From positions 1 through 8,063 of the forward strand of contig JAMBLK010000280.1 of the NCBI GenBank assembly GCA_023336855.1: a stretch of 8,063 nucleotides of DNA, written 5' to 3'. Below the pieces are notes generated by a model, which did not search any database, had not been told where the DNA came from, and saw only the letters and a list, made by a program, of their open reading frames with translations. Within the stretch, counting starts at the first letter, position 1. Every line of letters begins with the position of its first letter. Origin of the DNA: Actinomycetes bacterium (lineage in GTDB: Bacteria; Actinomycetota; Acidimicrobiia; Spongiisociales; UBA5794). Positions 7,458 through 8,063 of this stretch are shown in pieces. The translations under genes and the position numbers were made by a program.

Positions 7458-7787
7458 TCACGAGTCGTCCATGCCGGGCGATCCCATGAAGTCGTTCATT
7501 CCGGGTTCATTCATGAATTCGTGCATGTCGGACCCATGCATGAGCGGTCCGTACAGTTCCATGGCTCTCGCCATTTCAGGGAATCGGTACCCGAAGGTAG
7601 CGTCCATGTGATCGCGCAATGCGGGCTGCTGGTCATCCATCTCGATCTGCATCCCGGACCAGTGATCGAGCTGTACCGTGCTCTCCGATCTCGGAGCGTC
7701 CGGCCCCGGGGGAGCCGCTATTGCGATCGCTGCGCCCCCGAGCAGGGAGACAGCGACCGTACCTACCAGGATGATCTTCCTCCACAT
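7458..7787 (-). CDS. Small exported Met/His-rich protein, probable Cu(I)/Ag(I) binder
   Basis: The ATG at 7787 overlaps the preceding stop as TGATG, and AGGAGG lies about 8 nt upstream. The 109-residue protein has a signal peptide (about 1-25, WRKIILVGTVAVSLLGG to AIAIAA) and no later membrane segment, so it should be secreted. The mature part has 11 Met and four His (42, 60, 84, 89) in about 85 residues and no Cys. Residues 83-109 are three end-to-end nine-residue units of form M-x4-M-x2-F/S, such as MHGSDMHEF and MNEPGMNDF, reaching exactly the C-terminus. Spaced Met and His of this kind bind soft metals in known copper proteins (CopC, CusF, PcoE). I do not recognise the family. Lying beside a Met-rich sensor kinase, it is plausibly a copper or silver chaperone or sponge. 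Binding is inferred. Confidence 0.85.
   Translation of the reverse strand: MWRKIILVGTVAVSLLGGAAIAIAAPPGPDAPRSESTVQLDHWSGMQIEMDDQQPALRDHMDATFGYRFPEMARAMELYGPLMHGSDMHEFMNEPGMNDFMGSPGMDDS
7461..7541 (-). repeat. Three tandem 27-bp (nine-codon) Met repeats
   Basis: These 81 bases encode residues 83-109 of the Met-rich protein. Met falls at 83, 88, 92, 97, 101 and 106, so the spacing alternates 5,4,5,4,5 and the period is nine. Phe closes the first two units and Ser the third. The unit is conserved mainly at protein level. Confidence 0.75.
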
Positions 7788-8014
7788 CAGATAGCCTCCT
7801 CGAGGATCAACTTGCGGGCGCGGAACTCTGCTCCGTCGATTTCACCGCGCGCGTAGCGATCGGCAAGTTCAGCGAGGGCTCGCGAATCGTTTCTAGCGGA
7901 GGTACTCGGCTGCACCCCGCGAATGATCAGCCAGGCCGCAAAGGCGACGAACCCGATCATGAAGATCATGAAGATGAAACCCATCGGGCCCCACCATCCG
8001 TATCCGTACATCAT
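7787..8014 (-). CDS. Small SHOCT-domain membrane protein
   Basis: The ATG at 8014 follows AAAGGA by about 9 nt; a second ATG directly follows it. The 75-residue protein starts MMYGYGWWGPMG, has one membrane helix (about 12-33, FIFMIFMIGFVAFAAWLII), then a short basic/Ser linker and a C-terminal SHOCT motif (about 45-75: ALAELADRYARGEIDGAEF then ARKLILEE). SHOCT is a short C-terminal oligomerisation-type motif common in small bacterial membrane proteins, and this architecture is frequent in actinobacteria near metal-related genes. Its exact function is unknown. The stop overlaps the Met-rich gene start by one base, so the two are probably co-translated. Whether it is first in its operon cannot be told, because only 49 bp upstream are visible. 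Confidence 0.85.
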   Translation of the reverse strand: MMYGYGWWGPMGFIFMIFMIGFVAFAAWLIIRGVQPSTSARNDSRALAELADRYARGEIDGAEFRARKLILEEAI

Positions 8015-8063
8015 GTCGATAGTCCTTTCAGAAGATCTCTTCGACTTCCTGCGGTAGTCAACC

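Noticed and set aside
7408..7470. Possible shifted-frame extension of the Met-rich protein ending QFRFSVKAR
   Set aside because: The repeat units end exactly at the in-frame stop, so the protein looks complete; the other frame shows no Met pattern.

Overview
The window comes from a high-GC bacterium, most likely an actinobacterium. The lineage is an inference, with Acidimicrobiia a reasonable guess. Support: GTG starts with purine-rich ribosome sites, actinobacterial-style lipoproteins with long Asp/Thr-rich linkers, a CopC-CopD fusion protein, and a small SHOCT membrane protein. All ten genes I support concern signalling at the membrane or metal and redox handling outside it, with copper as the common theme. 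I saw no tRNA, rRNA, transposase, integrase or CRISPR array.

Layout. Minus strand, 3188 down to 1: a Cys-repeat lipoprotein, a NarX-type histidine kinase, its NarL-type regulator (4-base ATGA overlap with the kinase), then a cupredoxin-like lipoprotein cut by the window edge. Plus strand, 3525 to 5434: a CopC-CopD fusion overlapping a membrane-anchored monoheme cytochrome c by 4 bases. A 336-bp divergent region (3189-3524) separates these units and contains several inverted repeats and one plausible promoter facing copCD. Minus strand, 8014 down to 5516: a SHOCT membrane protein, a small exported Met/His-rich protein (1-base TGATG overlap), three successive stem-loops, an OmpR-type regulator, and a HAMP histidine kinase (4-base GTGA overlap with the regulator). 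This unit converges on the cytochrome gene at about 5435-5515.

How the genes may work together. CopC-CopD would bind Cu(II) outside the membrane and pass it through the membrane domain. The cytochrome and the cupredoxin are extracytoplasmic electron or copper carriers. The Met/His-rich protein ends in three exact-length nine-residue Met repeats and looks like a Cu(I)/Ag(I) binder. The neighbouring kinase has a very short extracytoplasmic sensor that is also Met-rich, so it may sense the same metal. The second two-component system has a larger, Cache-like sensor and a lipoprotein partner; its ligand is unknown. The most novel-looking parts are the Met nonapeptide repeat next to a Met-rich sensor kinase, the stem-loops between them, the copCD-cytochrome pairing, and the duplicated Cys-repeat lipoprotein ahead of a sensor kinase.
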